A DNA stretch of 64,000 nucleotides from Takakia lepidozioides. Its lineage: Eukaryota > Streptophyta > Takakiopsida > Takakiales > Takakiaceae. Positions 35,040 through 45,660 of this stretch are shown one piece after another (position 1 is the stretch's first letter; the number at the start of each line of letters is the position of its first letter). The notes under the pieces are model-generated. The model searched no databases and was not told the DNA's origin. It saw nothing but the letters and a program-made list of their open reading frames with translations. Both the position numbers and the translations under genes were made by a program. Where the stretch lies: the NCBI GenBank assembly GCA_030704615.1, contig CM060731.1, positions 49,414,001-49,478,000 on the forward strand, given 5' to 3'.

Positions 35040-35159
35040 ACTGTATTCTTTTAATATTCATTTTCATATTATCTGGAAAACGTTGAATCCCCTTACTCTA
35101 CCGTAGTTGTTCCTTTAGAACAAATAATAATCACAGAATCAACTTTCGTTTAAATTGCT
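35040..35159 (+). terminator. Probable 3' untranslated/polyadenylation region of the methyltransferase gene
   Basis: AT-rich sequence with AATAATAATC about 85 bases after the stop resembles a near-upstream poly(A) element. No canonical AATAAA was chosen. Confidence 0.3.
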
Positions 35160-35525
35160 ATATGTATGAATCCATCTCACAAACCTTCCTGACTCTTCTC
35201 ATATCCATTGTGCATTCATCTACACTGTATTCATGCGTGCTCCATTCATGAAAGCTTCCTTTGTACAACATCCATTGTACATTCATCCTCTGTACTCTTT
35301 AATCCACCCCACAAACCTTCCACACTCATTTCATATACTTTGTGCATTCGTCAAAAGATTTGGTCATGCATCTTCCTGTCATGAATTTTTGTCATTGCTC
35401 AACATCCATTATACATTCATCCATTTTACTCTTATCCATCCGTCATTCATCCATCTACATAGATTTTTCAAACTCATCCATCTGTTTATCATCCAACTGT
35501 ACATTCATCCATCATTTATTCAATG
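35160..35525. repeat. CATTCATCC-rich repeat block inside the right end
   Basis: About fifteen CATTCAT/ATCCATC units plus a loosely duplicated phrase (CCCACAAACCTTCC / CTCACAAACCTTCC). It parallels the block at 8,928-9,130. Confidence 0.65.
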
Positions 35526-35609
35526 CCTTTTTATGTCGTCCAGCTTGTTTCCGCGGTAAAGGGTGCCAATCCGCGGGAATACACTCCACTTCTTTCTGGG
35601 TGCGTGGTG

Positions 35610-35735
35610 ACTCGGCCTCCACGTGTGATGACGTGGACTGAGACCCGTGACGTGGCATTTGCGCAAGGTGACGTGGCGTGAGCGCAGTCGCGCTCACGCG
35701 CTCACGTGCTCACGTGACCAGGCTCACGCCGAGGC
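35610..35735. repeat. Right subterminal inverted-repeat region of the large element
   Basis: GCGTGAGCGC-AGTC-GCGCTCACGC (35,676-35,699) is a palindrome with 10-bp arms. Around it are GTGACGTGGC and CTCACGTG units. Reverse-complemented, the order of motifs follows the left end. Confidence 0.7.
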
Positions 35736-35813
35736 ATCCCTGGAGAGTGACCCGGCCGTGACACAACACCAGCAAGAATCGTTGTCCGGATCCTCATCGA
35801 CTTGTTCTTTTTG

Positions 35814-36870
35814 TGGAAACTAACATCCGAGTTGTGCCGTCCTACATCAAGGAATTTGTTTCCGTGCCATGGCAAAGATGAGTTACTCTCACTCCCCAGT
35901 AGCTAGTTTGGTCGACTCCCCCAAGTCACAGCCAAGGGTGAAATTTTCCAATTTCCACTTAGTGCACTCTTCTTGGTCCATATTGCGCACCTCACTTTGG
36001 TAAACTCCCCTTAAGTCATACTTACTCACTTTTGATGCGCGTACCTAACTCCCAAACTAGCCGCCGGACCAACTTAGAGCTTCGGAACAAAAGGGGACCG
36101 TTATGCCCCGGTGAGCAAACCAATATGAAATCCAGTAGGATAAACATCCTTACATTGACATTGAGATGAATAAATGTACAATGATTGGAACTTCACTATA
36201 TTGTACCTGTTGAGAGAACGGTCATGAGAATAATAGCAACTACGAAGTGGATCCTTCAATTCTTGCGGGGAAACCTCCAGTGAAACCCCTCCTGCAGTTC
36301 AGGAAGATTAAAGAAACAGGCAGTTTGGGCAGTTTCGATGAATTCTATCAGCGTTTTTCGGGTGGGCAGTCCAGGCAGATTTAAAAGAATTGACGACGAA
36401 ATGTGGCGACGATGATGTGGCGACGAAAACGTGGCACTATGACACCCTATTCATGCTCTACGCTAAACTAGCTTCCGACCTTGGTCGTCGCTAAAACTTT
36501 GAAATATAAAGAGTGTGACACATCTAGTCATATAGTTATTATATATACCGTCATAGTCATGCAACATGATTTCTCACACATTCGAGATACTTCACGAGGC
36601 CCACGCCCTCTCTACAATACTGTCCTGTGTTGCTGACTGTCTCTTGCCCCACCTCTCTCATGTCTCTTGCCCAGCACAGACATGAGCTAAATCATCTATG
36701 CTTGCCATCATCCATACTTGCTCATATTAGCTAAATCATCCATACTTGCCACCTGTCATTCTTACAGATCTACGTGTATTGACAGTGTGACTTACTCCAC
36801 ACTGTTGTGAGACAAGCTTTGGTCAACACGCATAGTCATACAGTTGACATGAGTCATTTTATCCACACTA
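35814..36870. other. Intergenic, no gene recognised
   Basis: No coding signal. Short reiterations of GTGGCGACGA occur near 36,400-36,440 and CATCCATACTTGCC near 36,700-36,745. Confidence 0.5.
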
Positions 36871-36874
36871 GGGT

Positions 36875-37615
36875 AGCATGTGCCGTTGGCCCAAGTGTCC
36901 AGTGTCATCTAAGTCCAATTGCCATCCCCTATGTATCCAAGTGCGTCTCCTATGTCGAGGCCCAAATGCATCCTCTAGGGTAGCTTGTGCCTTTGGCCCA
37001 TATGTGAAGAATTGAAATCTAAGACCAAGTGTAATTTCTTATGTGTCCCAGTGCGTCTCCTACGTCGAGGCCCAAGTGCGACCTCTAGTGTAGCCTATGC
37101 AGTTGGCCCATGTGTCAAGAATTTAAATCTAAGCCCAAGTGCAATATTCTATTCATGTATCCAAGTGCATCTCTCATGTACAGGCCGGGCAAGTGTCCAA
37201 TGTCATCTAAGCCCACGTGCGCCAATCCCATATGTATCCAAGTGGGTCTCCTATGTCGAGGCCCAAATGCGACCTCTAGGGTGGCCTGTGCCGTTGGCCC
37301 AAGTGTCCAGTGTCATCTAAGTCCAAGTGCAACCGCCTATGTATCTAGAGACCCTCATGTTTGGGAGATCTAGGCCTAGGGCAGCCTGCGCCATTGGCCC
37401 ATGTGTTAAGAATTGAAATTCGTCCAATCCCCTATGTATTCAAGTAGCGTCTCATATGTCAAGGCTCATGTGTGAAGAATTGAAATCTAAGCCCAAGTGC
37501 AATTTCTTATGTATCCAAGTGGGTCTCCTATGTCGAGGCCCAAATGCGACCTCTAGTGTAGCCTGTGTCGTTGGCCCAAGTGTCCAGTGTCATCTAAGTC
37601 CAAGTGCATCAATAT
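36875..37615. repeat. Tandem array, about 100-110 bp units
   Basis: Roughly seven imperfect units contain GTGTCCAGTGTCATCTAAG or GTGAAGAATTGAAATCTAAG, then CAAGTGCGTCTCCTATGTCG, AGGCCCAAATGCGACCTCTA and GGTAGCCTGTGCCGTTGGCC. Two unit subtypes roughly alternate. Short frames here are repeat artefacts. Confidence 0.8.
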
Positions 37616-37649
37616 ATGAAGCAAGCCATATCCAATCATTTTATTTCCA

Positions 37650-37935
37650 CAGAGCCTACGACCAGATTTGAACCGGAGACCTTCCCCTTGATATCTCTCC
37701 CATCGAGGCTCCAACCATTGTCCCAGGAATGCCCACTTTGCCAGTTTTGCTATTTTTCGGGAATTTCCAGCGACCAAAAGTACTTGAAATTCCATATCTC
37801 CCACATCGCAAGTCCAAAAATTGTGAGACCAAGCCCGTGCACCCCTCCTCGTTGAGGGTTTTCCAACGGTACCAATCACCAAGGCTGGGGCCTCGCGGTT
37901 GGGGACATCTCAACGTGGCAAAAACAAACAAAACA
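37650..37935 (-). repeat. Possible tRNA-derived SINE
   Basis: The minus strand carries GGACAATGGTTGGAGC (A-box-like) followed by CCGGTTCAAATCTGG (B-box-like). The upstream part, in transcription sense, starts near an A-rich stretch at 37,918-37,945. No target duplication was confirmed. Confidence 0.35.
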
Positions 37936-37959
37936 AAAACAAACGTCTCGCTTCATATA

Positions 37960-38160
37960 TTGACGTCCTACCAATGTGGTATAATCCACACTAGTGTAAA
38001 ATAAGCCCAGTAACCTTTTTCACACCGTGTCTAGTCAGCATGCCACCTCTGAGTCCCTTAATCGACGTGTCCAACCAATGTGACATAATCCACACTAGTG
38101 TAAGATAAGCCCAGTAACATTTCTCACACCATGTCTAGTCAACATGCCACATCATATAGT
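37960..38160. repeat. Duplicated ~113-bp unit
   Basis: Two copies of CCAATGTG(G/A)(T/C)ATAATCC..CACTAGTGTAA(A/G)ATAAGCCC, CACACC(G/A)TGTCTAGTCA. Diverged relatives (CACTGGTGTGAGATAAGCC) continue to about 38,230. Confidence 0.7.
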
Positions 38161-38429
38161 TGATCCCCATTGTGTGGATTAACTTACATTATATGGCTCA
38201 TTCTCACACTGGTGTGAGATAAGCCTTGTATACCGTTCGATACCTTCTTGGTCAACGACTATTGACCACATAAGATGTAAGCTTGGTGTAGACTAGTCTA
38301 TACAAAGCGGGTTTTCTTACACTGGCTCAATCTACACCAACGAGATTTTACAGGGGTGTAAGATTATACGTAAAAAACAGGTGTGAACTACCCGTGATGT
38401 AAATAAAGCCAAGATCTCTTGTAGTGGTA

Positions 38430-39640
38430 GTGGTTGTAAACTACCTATAGCTTCTCTATAAGGCACTCCATTCATACCATCAGCCTTTTCTACTCATGTC
38501 ATGGGCTCGTCAACCTTGGAAATGTTACAATTAATATCCAGGGGTGTGCTTACTGGCTTGCACTCTTTCATACCGAAATGTCGGAGAACATCTCTTATTA
38601 TATATTTGCCTTGACCCAGATTAATGGTTTGTTCCCTTTGTCGCGGATGATCTGGAATATACCCAAACAATATTCTACTTCCCCAGATCCTTTATTTCAA
38701 ACTCATGACTAGGAAACTTCTTAACCATGTCGAATACTTTCACTCAAGATGAAAAAATCATCAACATAAAGTGCTAGAAACACATGCCCATCATTTTCCT
38801 CTCTGAGTAAGAAAAGCACTTTGATATGACTCACACCTTTTGAAGCCAAGTTTCTGAAGTGATGTGTTGATCTTTGCATTCCAAACTCTTTATGCTTGCT
38901 TTAGGCCATATATAGCCTTCTTTAATTTGCACACCAAGACTTTGTCATTGGAGACTTCATATCTGATTGGCTGGACCATATAAATGTCTTTTGTTAGGTC
39001 TCCATTAAAAAAAAAACAATTTTCACGTCCACCTAGTGTATTTCGAAATTGCAGATTGCCCCAAAGACAAGCAAAGTTATGTAAAGGAGAAGGGCCTAAG
39101 TGGAGGGCCTTTCGCCATTTGAGGGCCGTAGACGAGGGCTCGAGGCCTATGTCCTGAAAATGTACATGTGGGCCCTTCTCCTGCCCGAATTATGCGAAGT
39201 GTAGCCTTAAGAAATCGTAAGGCTCCTGCGGCAAAAAATACTGATCTTACGAAAACGTAAGATTACCATTTGCAAGGCATTGTCAGATTGGAGATTGCGC
39301 TAGGTAAGGCAGCACAAAATTCGGGCAGTTTACGATAGAGGAAAGTTTTGCCACTGGTGTGTAGGTCTCATCAAAATCGTATGTGCAAACCCTTTGCTAC
39401 CAACCTCGCTTTGTATCGATCCACCTCACCATTTGTCTTTTGCTTAATTTTGAAGATTATAGGACCCACCCCCGAAAGTGGGTAGTAGCCACAAGGTGAA
39501 GTGGGTCTTAGTTACGTCGGCTTCGGCCAAAGTCATCTCTCTCTCTAATTTTGAAGATCCACTTGATTCCTATTGCCCTCCTCCTGCATCGATGTGCATG
39601 CCAATTTCAATATGCCGGGAGTGGATATGGCAACGAATTT
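38430..39640 (-). pseudogene. Ty1/copia reverse-transcriptase relic interrupted by an insertion
   Basis: The minus strand reads FKIKQKTNGEVDRYKARLVA then KGF (about 39.46-39.38 kb). Further left it reads DIYMVQPIRYEVSNDKVLVC, KLKKAIYGLKQA, a stop, NTSLQKLGFKR, then KYIIRDVLRHFGMKECKPVS. This is the normal order of a copia RT domain. Multiple stops and a foreign insertion at about 39,070-39,335 make it a dead fragment. No LTRs were seen. Confidence 0.75.
39070..39335. mobile_element. Small non-coding insertion inside the copia relic
   Basis: The copia RT frame stops matching at about 39,335 and resumes at about 39,065. The inserted piece has internal inverted repeats (GGAGAAGGGCC / GGGCCCTTCTCC; CTTACG..CGTAAG). 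A MITE is likely; no target duplication was fixed. Confidence 0.45.
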
Positions 39641-39659
39641 ACAGAAATCTCAAACGCTA

Positions 39660-40130
39660 AAAAGCTTACTTGCCATGGGATCGTCCATTTCACAATGTAT
39701 GGGAGTGGTTGACATGCCTACATGGAAGTTCGTACACTTAGAGAACGAAGTATTTATATGAAAATCGCTAGCCTCAGATACAAAAGCAGCGACTTGACTG
39801 TTTTCTCAGCTCTCAAAGAGAAAGAAGAGAAATCATCGAGAGCACTGAAAGAGGTTTGTGCGCCTGATACCTTAAACCAGGATATGATAAACATCAAACA
39901 GTTTAGATGACTCGAACAAAAGTAGTAAGGGTTAAGCTTACCGCAACAATGTAGTAATCGTATCCAAGGTTTCATATCGAGTTCCACTGCGAAGATAACT
40001 CCTTAGAATTACAAATAGCAGTGCAATGCAAGTACTTGATTTGCAACTAACATAATCATACTCGCTGGTTTTGAGAGTACAACCGTCCTGCACACAAGGA
40101 GCTTTTGGGGACGTTTCCTCTGTAGCAAGT
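39660..40130. other. Intergenic, no gene recognised
   Basis: Nothing convincing on either strand. Confidence 0.45.
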
Positions 40131-40134
40131 GGAA

Positions 40135-40400
40135 AAGGTGTCTTTTACTCCCTAACACTTACCTCTGTCAGAGGGGAATATTTTTTTCCTTCAAGAATTC
40201 CTGAAAAAATTGTATTACAGAGGGAAAAAGTGTAACATTACCATACCACTCTGAAAAACTATAGGGAAAAGTGGGACTTTACCATATCACACTAGAAAAC
40301 AACAGGGGAAAAAGTGACATGGCCAAATCACATTGGAAAATTACTGGGGAAAAAGTGTAAAAAAGTGGGAAAAAGTGCCAAATCACCTCTGTCCCCTGTT
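40135..40400. repeat. Imperfect tandem repeat, GGGGAAAAAGTG units
   Basis: Five or so units of about 40-50 bases with AGGGGAAAAAGTG..TTACCATA..CACT.GAAAA. Confidence 0.65.
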
Positions 40401-42420
40401 TAAAAAAACCACACACGCCTATGACGCTTTGCGAAGAGGAGCAGGTAAGCGATGGCTGGAAGAGGAGGGGGATTCTTAGCACGAGTGAACGTCGTCAACG
40501 AGATTATTGACGATCGCCTTGCTACCAAGTACTTATTTTTTCTCCTATGCCACTTCTCTCTCTCTCTGGTCTCCGTTTCTGCATACATTTCTTCATACTG
40601 GAAAATGGTGAAACATTCTAAAATTTCTAAATAACTAAAGAGTTCACACCAATTACCCAAATGGAGCTTGATTCGCTTCATAGGATAGATTTAAAGATGT
40701 GGGCATGGCTAAAGGTTCCAACTGGTGAATTAGGAGGGTAGTGCTCTTTTACGCAGAGTTGTAACTGCGAAGGCTTTCGTGTGGTCTTGCACTCTAGTTT
40801 CTTACAAGCCTTTTATCTTTGCAGTCTTTTAGGCTTGGGAGGATCTTTACAGCAGTGGAAGATTAGCAATCTTGTTACTTGATGACTTAATAGAGAGGTA
40901 CTCATTTCAAAAGAGAGGTACTTCATTGCATGTCTGGACCCTTTAAGAAAGTGGCTTGGTTAGGTTTCCATGTGGCCATACCATGCCAACCCACAACTTC
41001 CACAACTCTTCATAACCTTGAAATGTATATGTTATGCACTGAGTGGTGTTGACATGCACATATGGCTCCAGCATGTTGTGAAATTGAGAATCACGTATCT
41101 CATACTTCACCATGTAGTTGTCTCTTCCACCTTGTATAAACAATGTCAAAGAGGGCAGGTGGTCATGTAGGATGACTGGTTTCTATTGACAGGGGACCTT
41201 AGCCACCTTCCATAGGTATGGAGGCCTTAGCAAGTACTGGTCAAGAAATTGTGGTTAATGGTTGTTCTATCTGGTTGGAGATTTTGTTGTTCTCCGTCAA
41301 GAAGTGAGGCCGAAATTGAAAATGTTCATATGGGGTGGGACTTGGATTGGCAGGTGAACGGATGGTGGTTGCAACTTTGGTGGAGTTAGGTCTGACCCTC
41401 TTAGATGAAGTGGTTGAGGAGATCATTGATAAGGTGCATTTACCCGTGTGCTTCTGTCTATATGTGTCAAGCACTCACTGTTTTGGGAATTCCCCGCAAC
41501 CGTTTTTTTGATAGCTTTATGAAACAATTTTGCAAGGTTTCGTGTGAATAGGAAAAAACTCTGATTCTACAGTAGGATAAAGCTTTTGGCTTAGTGGTTG
41601 CCGAGTCCTTTGCTTGACAAACCTGGTCATTCTGTAGTGGAACTTTCCAATGGGAAGTGGCCACCCATTGATGACAGTCTTGTTTGAAATACATACATGA
41701 TATTGCAATTGGAAGTGCAATCAAAAACACATCGCCCGCAGCTCTTGCTTGTCACTGATTCAAATTGTCTTCATTAGTTTTCAATCATGAATTTTTGTAG
41801 TTGTAACAGTCAACTAACCTAAATTGACTGCATTTATTATCTTTTTAACTGGTTGCTGTAGGTGGTTGTAAGGCCCCAGCTGCATCTGGCTGCTAAGAGG
41901 CCTACTCAGATAGTAACGGCCACACCTACTCACTATAGGCCCAGCTAGCTAGCTGGGCTGTTAAATTGTGCACGGGGATTCAGTTAACACCTCACCCCTG
42001 CTGTTAAATCTTGGTCACCTGTTAAGGATGGGAAGATAGACAAGGAAGCTGAATGGCGCAGTTTGGTGTAGCAGCGCCCCACTCTTCTCAAAGAACATGA
42101 CTCTCCCCTACCTCAAGTGAGTACTATATTCTCTCTTTTATGTTCTGCCTGCATTTTTCAAGGTTTTGACCATCAATGTTTGAATGCAGGATGTGACTCA
42201 GCTGCACGTTGCTATGAATCTTGCCCTGCAAGGTTGTTTGCACTCTCACAAGGTTCCTGATGTTGGTTAGAATACCTGAGGTTGTTCACATCTAATGGAC
42301 TGTGTTTTTGGTGTATTTCTGCTGGTGTAACAGGGACATCACAACAACTTTCCCCAGTTTTATTTTCCATTCACAGGTGGAGGAGACCTAAAGGTTCAAA
42401 AGAGGGGCACTTGTAACTGA
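40401..42420. other. Intergenic, no gene recognised
   Basis: No conserved protein or RNA was recognised. The right portion may be the 5' region of the transposon gene beginning near 42,428. Confidence 0.45.
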
Positions 42421-42427
42421 ACCTCGT

Positions 42428-44991
42428 ATGACTATTGATTCTAGAGGGCCAAAATACTTGGTTGTAATGGATGATCAAGGAAGACTGCGCTGTAGTTGTT
42501 CTTACAGATGTCAACACTTCGCTCCCGGATTTGCTTGGTTGCCAAAGAGGACATGGTACAACCATGAGAGAAAATCTCAAGCAGGAGAATTGCATCACGA
42601 TGTGAGGAGGCTGTTAAGGCAAGATCCTTCTCCTCCGGTATTGTCTATGGACGTCACAGAGGGGCCATCCACGTCTGGTGGAACTACATTTGTGTCGCAA
42701 GCTTTGAATGAACGACTTCTGCTACCATGTTTTTGTCATTTGTGCAATGGCCAACGGAAATGGACCCAGGGAACGGTGAATAAGCATTATAGTTACGAAA
42801 GAATGCGGAATCAATTGATGGCCATCCCTACACTAAGAGAAGATGACAAAGAAGAAGGTCCCGATATCTCTCTTCTGGCGAGGGACATGGTGAATACTGA
42901 TACAATCTAGGTGGTCCCAAGTTCTTCTGCCCCTGAATTGGTGCAAGTAAGCTTCAAAGGCCGGCTTAGAGCTCACATGAGGCTCTCATGGCGCGGATTA
43001 TTGAATTACAGGTGCTTCTTGATAAGTGCCAGACGCCAATCCATGCACAAGGACAAATCCTGAAGAATTTGTTTGGATCACTGACTGAGCAACCCCGTGT
43101 GATGGACTCAGGGTTCATGGATTACAAAGACTTATCCTTAGGACGATTGTTGTCTCTTCAAGGTTCAGATTGGGATTGAGACATCAATGGATTTCGAGCC
43201 CCCACGTCATGGAAGCAACTTACAAGCATCTACAAGGGTCTCGGCATGGTGGAGGCACAAAAGTGGCGACTTTGCACAGGTGACAAGAATGGAGGGCATG
43301 CTCCTGCATTGATGAAGCCTCATGTTGAGGATGATCTTGATATGCAGCTCGACTGTTTATGTGTTTCGAAGACCAGGGTCAAGCATAGAAGAGACTGCTC
43401 TAAGTGTGGTCAGAAGTGCCCTGTGTGCGAGAAAATGAGAAAAGATGTCTTGTCCTTTGAGTATTTGCCTATAAGAGGTATACTAGCTAGTATGTGTTTA
43501 AGCCGCACATTTTGCCACCATTTTTTGGCTTTATGGAGGAACAGGGAAGTATGGAGAGGGCTTCCAAATGATTTCATTCCTGCTACCCTGAAGGAGTTCT
43601 GGGATGGCGGGAAGCTACGTGAATATCAAGCATTTTGGGATCCTGAGGCAGATTGGGAAGCTCCCATCATTTGCCCGAATCATATGTGCAAACGTAGTTT
43701 TAGAGCATTTCCCTAGACTTTGAGATGCAAAGAGCTACAACATGGTTGGATTCATGAGCTTGGGGTGTACTCTTTTCCTTGTCCAGAATGCGCTACTCGT
43801 GTGAAGGCAACACGGCGTTTGCAAAAGGTTGGTAACACTTCACATTTTTTTTGCCAACCCCATAATTCATTTCTTCCAAGAAGCTCTCTCCCTTTGGAGC
43901 ATGCTAGTCTCTAAGTTAACGTCCTGCAGTGATGCCTCCATATTTCAAACATTTGTTTGTTTTTAGTCAAAACTGATGGGTTGGGTTTGACTGGGTTTGA
44001 TCATTATGGGTTTTGTTGTTGTAGGGAGATCCCCGAAATTTTGCTCTCTTAGGCCATTGGGATGGCTTCCAGGGTGCAAGGACAAGGCAACGGGACTATT
44101 GGACACTTGAGGTTGTTGTGCTAAACACAGGGAAGATCTCCCCTTTGGGCCCATTCCCAATCCTCTTCATACCTGCTAGCTCTGATAAGATCATCAAGCA
44201 AACTGACACAAGCATCTTATCTACCTTTTTAGAGCCCTTCATTCAAGAACTAGAAGAAATGTTTATCCATGGCTTCCCTATATCATATGCGTACCCGACG
44301 GATCTTGTGAGTGAACATCTTTTGCAAGGGCCTGTTGGTGAGACCATTACATTACGTGCCATCTTGATGATGTACAGTGGGGATCACCCTGCCCAGTGCA
44401 AGGGGGGGGGTCTAAAAGATGGAGGGTACTCAGGTTGTAGGCATCATGAGCTGAACTTGGAATTGCAAAGAAGAGGTTCAAGTTCTAGAGCAACTTTGGA
44501 GTACCAAAATACACGTGAAGAAGCACGCCACCCCCTTCCAGTGCGAAGTTGTGAGAGCATCTTTGATGCAGTAACTGTATGGCAACAATTACCTCATGGA
44601 AAAGAGAGAGTGGTGGAAGAGAGGAGAGGTGGCATATCAGGCCACTCCATCATGTGGCGCTTGTACCATCTGTACGGATTTGACATTTCTTTGGATCTTG
44701 TGTATGATGTAATGCACACCCTGGCTCTAAAATGTACTGAAGAAGTATGTTGTTTTGCTGGTTGAGACCATGGAGATGTTAGGTCGGATAAAAGAGCTCG
44801 AGGAAGCGCTTGCAATTGCAACACAACACAGACCCAAAGGCTTGGGAGGGCGGTGGCCCAGGATGCTGAAATCCTTGGGTTATTATAAGGCAGAAGAGTA
44901 TCAATTATTTGTGATGTGGCGTTTGCCCTACATATTGGATCATCTTGATCTTCTGCGCCCGGACACCATCTCAAAGACGATTAGTAAATGA
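42428..44991 (+). pseudogene. TNP2-like DDE transposase with N-terminal Cys/His modules
   Basis: The N-terminal part has two related motifs, CSCSYRCQHF..KRTWYNHE and CFCHLCNGQRKWTQGTVNKHY. One frame then runs from 42,988 to 43,827 through stops at 43,177 and 43,714: CPVCEKMRKDVLSFEYLP, WRNREVWRGLPNDF, ICPNHMCKRSF, CPECATRV. An intron (43,828-44,024) joins QK to GDPRNFALLGHWDGFQG. Then come ILFIPASSD, ILMMYSGDHPAQCKGGG (the CDLPAQ-type motif), CRHHEL and YDVMHTLAL. A one-base shift near 44,730 leads to KKYVVLLVETMEML and the tail YKAEEYQLFVMWRLPYIL. The order matches the Tnp2/CACTA transposase family. Two stops and a frameshift mean it is dead. Confidence 0.7.
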
Positions 44992-45199
44992 TGGTCCAAT
45001 TTAGTGACGAGATTGCTGAAAAAGAAATATCTATTTTTCTTTTTCTAGGTCTTCTGGCCTTTTGGCAAAGTCTGGTGACTTTTCCATATGCTCAAATAGA
45101 TTATTCGTGTTGTTACTTACCTGCCAAGTCGGTAACAAAATTGTCCACTGTAGAAGCAGTGTAATAAACAGTTATGTTAACACCATGACGTCTAATCAA

Positions 45200-45660
45200 G
45201 CTAAAGGGTGCATTATCCATCCATTTTTTTTGGAGTCGTTCCGCGCCAAAAGGCCCTACGGGCCGTTCGCTTGAGCCATTCCTGGAACGGAGGGTAGGCA
45301 TGAAGAGGTCTGGTCTGGAAAAAGGAAGACCGTTGAAGAATACGTACACTTCCGGTTGGGAAGTGTCTCTGTCTTCTTTACTTCTTATTATTCTTTTCGT
45401 TTACTTTTCCCAACCTTTTTAGCACCAACAAATTCGTTCAAGCGAGACATCTTACGATGTCACGATGCGCCTATTCTTATGGCAATCCCTTTAATCCTTT
45501 TAGCTTCTGGAAGTATTTTTGTAGGATACTTGGCCAAAGTGTGACATGTTAGCTTATAAGTCACTCCTGTGACGAAGCGGTTGATGCTCACCCAACACAG
45601 AAGAAATATATATTCTTTTCGAGGTGAACGATAATTGAGAATTGGATGCGGGCAAAATTC
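45200..45660 (+). pseudogene. nad5: Nuclear copy of mitochondrial nad5 (NUMT), one exon with intron flanks
   Basis: The frame from about 45,365 to 45,538 reads [18 protein letters not shown], then [20 protein letters not shown] and [17 protein letters not shown], which is a central-to-late segment of plant mitochondrial NADH dehydrogenase subunit 5. The Pro (CCA) at LLFPTFL replaces a Leu usual in other plants, as expected at an unedited C-to-U site. AAA is followed by GTGTG (45,539-45,543), matching the 5' consensus of group II introns. The upstream sequence (CCTACGGGCCGTTCG.., ACTTCCGGTTGGGAAGTG) looks like the 3' end of another such intron. The CACTA miniature element starts at 45,661, and mitochondrial-looking sequence may resume at 46,512. 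Confidence 0.75.

Larger units (their letters stand above)
24277..35813. mobile_element. Transposon-like unit: SWIM transposase plus ParB/methyltransferase gene
   Basis: Two divergent genes, a MULE-like SWIM transposase (-) and a ParB-like/DNA-methyltransferase-like gene (+), are enclosed by inverted clusters of GCGTGAGC/GCTCACGC palindromes at about 24,390-24,480 and 35,670-35,735. Immediately outside, the 14-mer ACTTGTTCTTTTTG occurs on both sides (24,277-24,290 and 35,800-35,813) in the same orientation; I use it as provisional limits. Exact termini and a normal 8-11 bp target duplication could not be fixed. An end of the same type at 9.2-9.35 kb supports a transposable family. Confidence 0.6.

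Noticed and set aside
35160-35520. Telomere-like or satellite DNA
   Set aside because: CATTCATCC units are irregular and not plant telomere repeats; they fit a subterminal block of the large element.
38405-38425. CACTA right terminus (CTCTTGTAGTG) near 38,415
   Set aside because: No matching left terminus or target duplication was found upstream.
45356-45544. A live mitochondrial gene or organelle contig
   Set aside because: Only one exon fragment is present, flanked by nuclear transposons and interrupted by a CACTA miniature element downstream, so it is read as a nuclear insertion.
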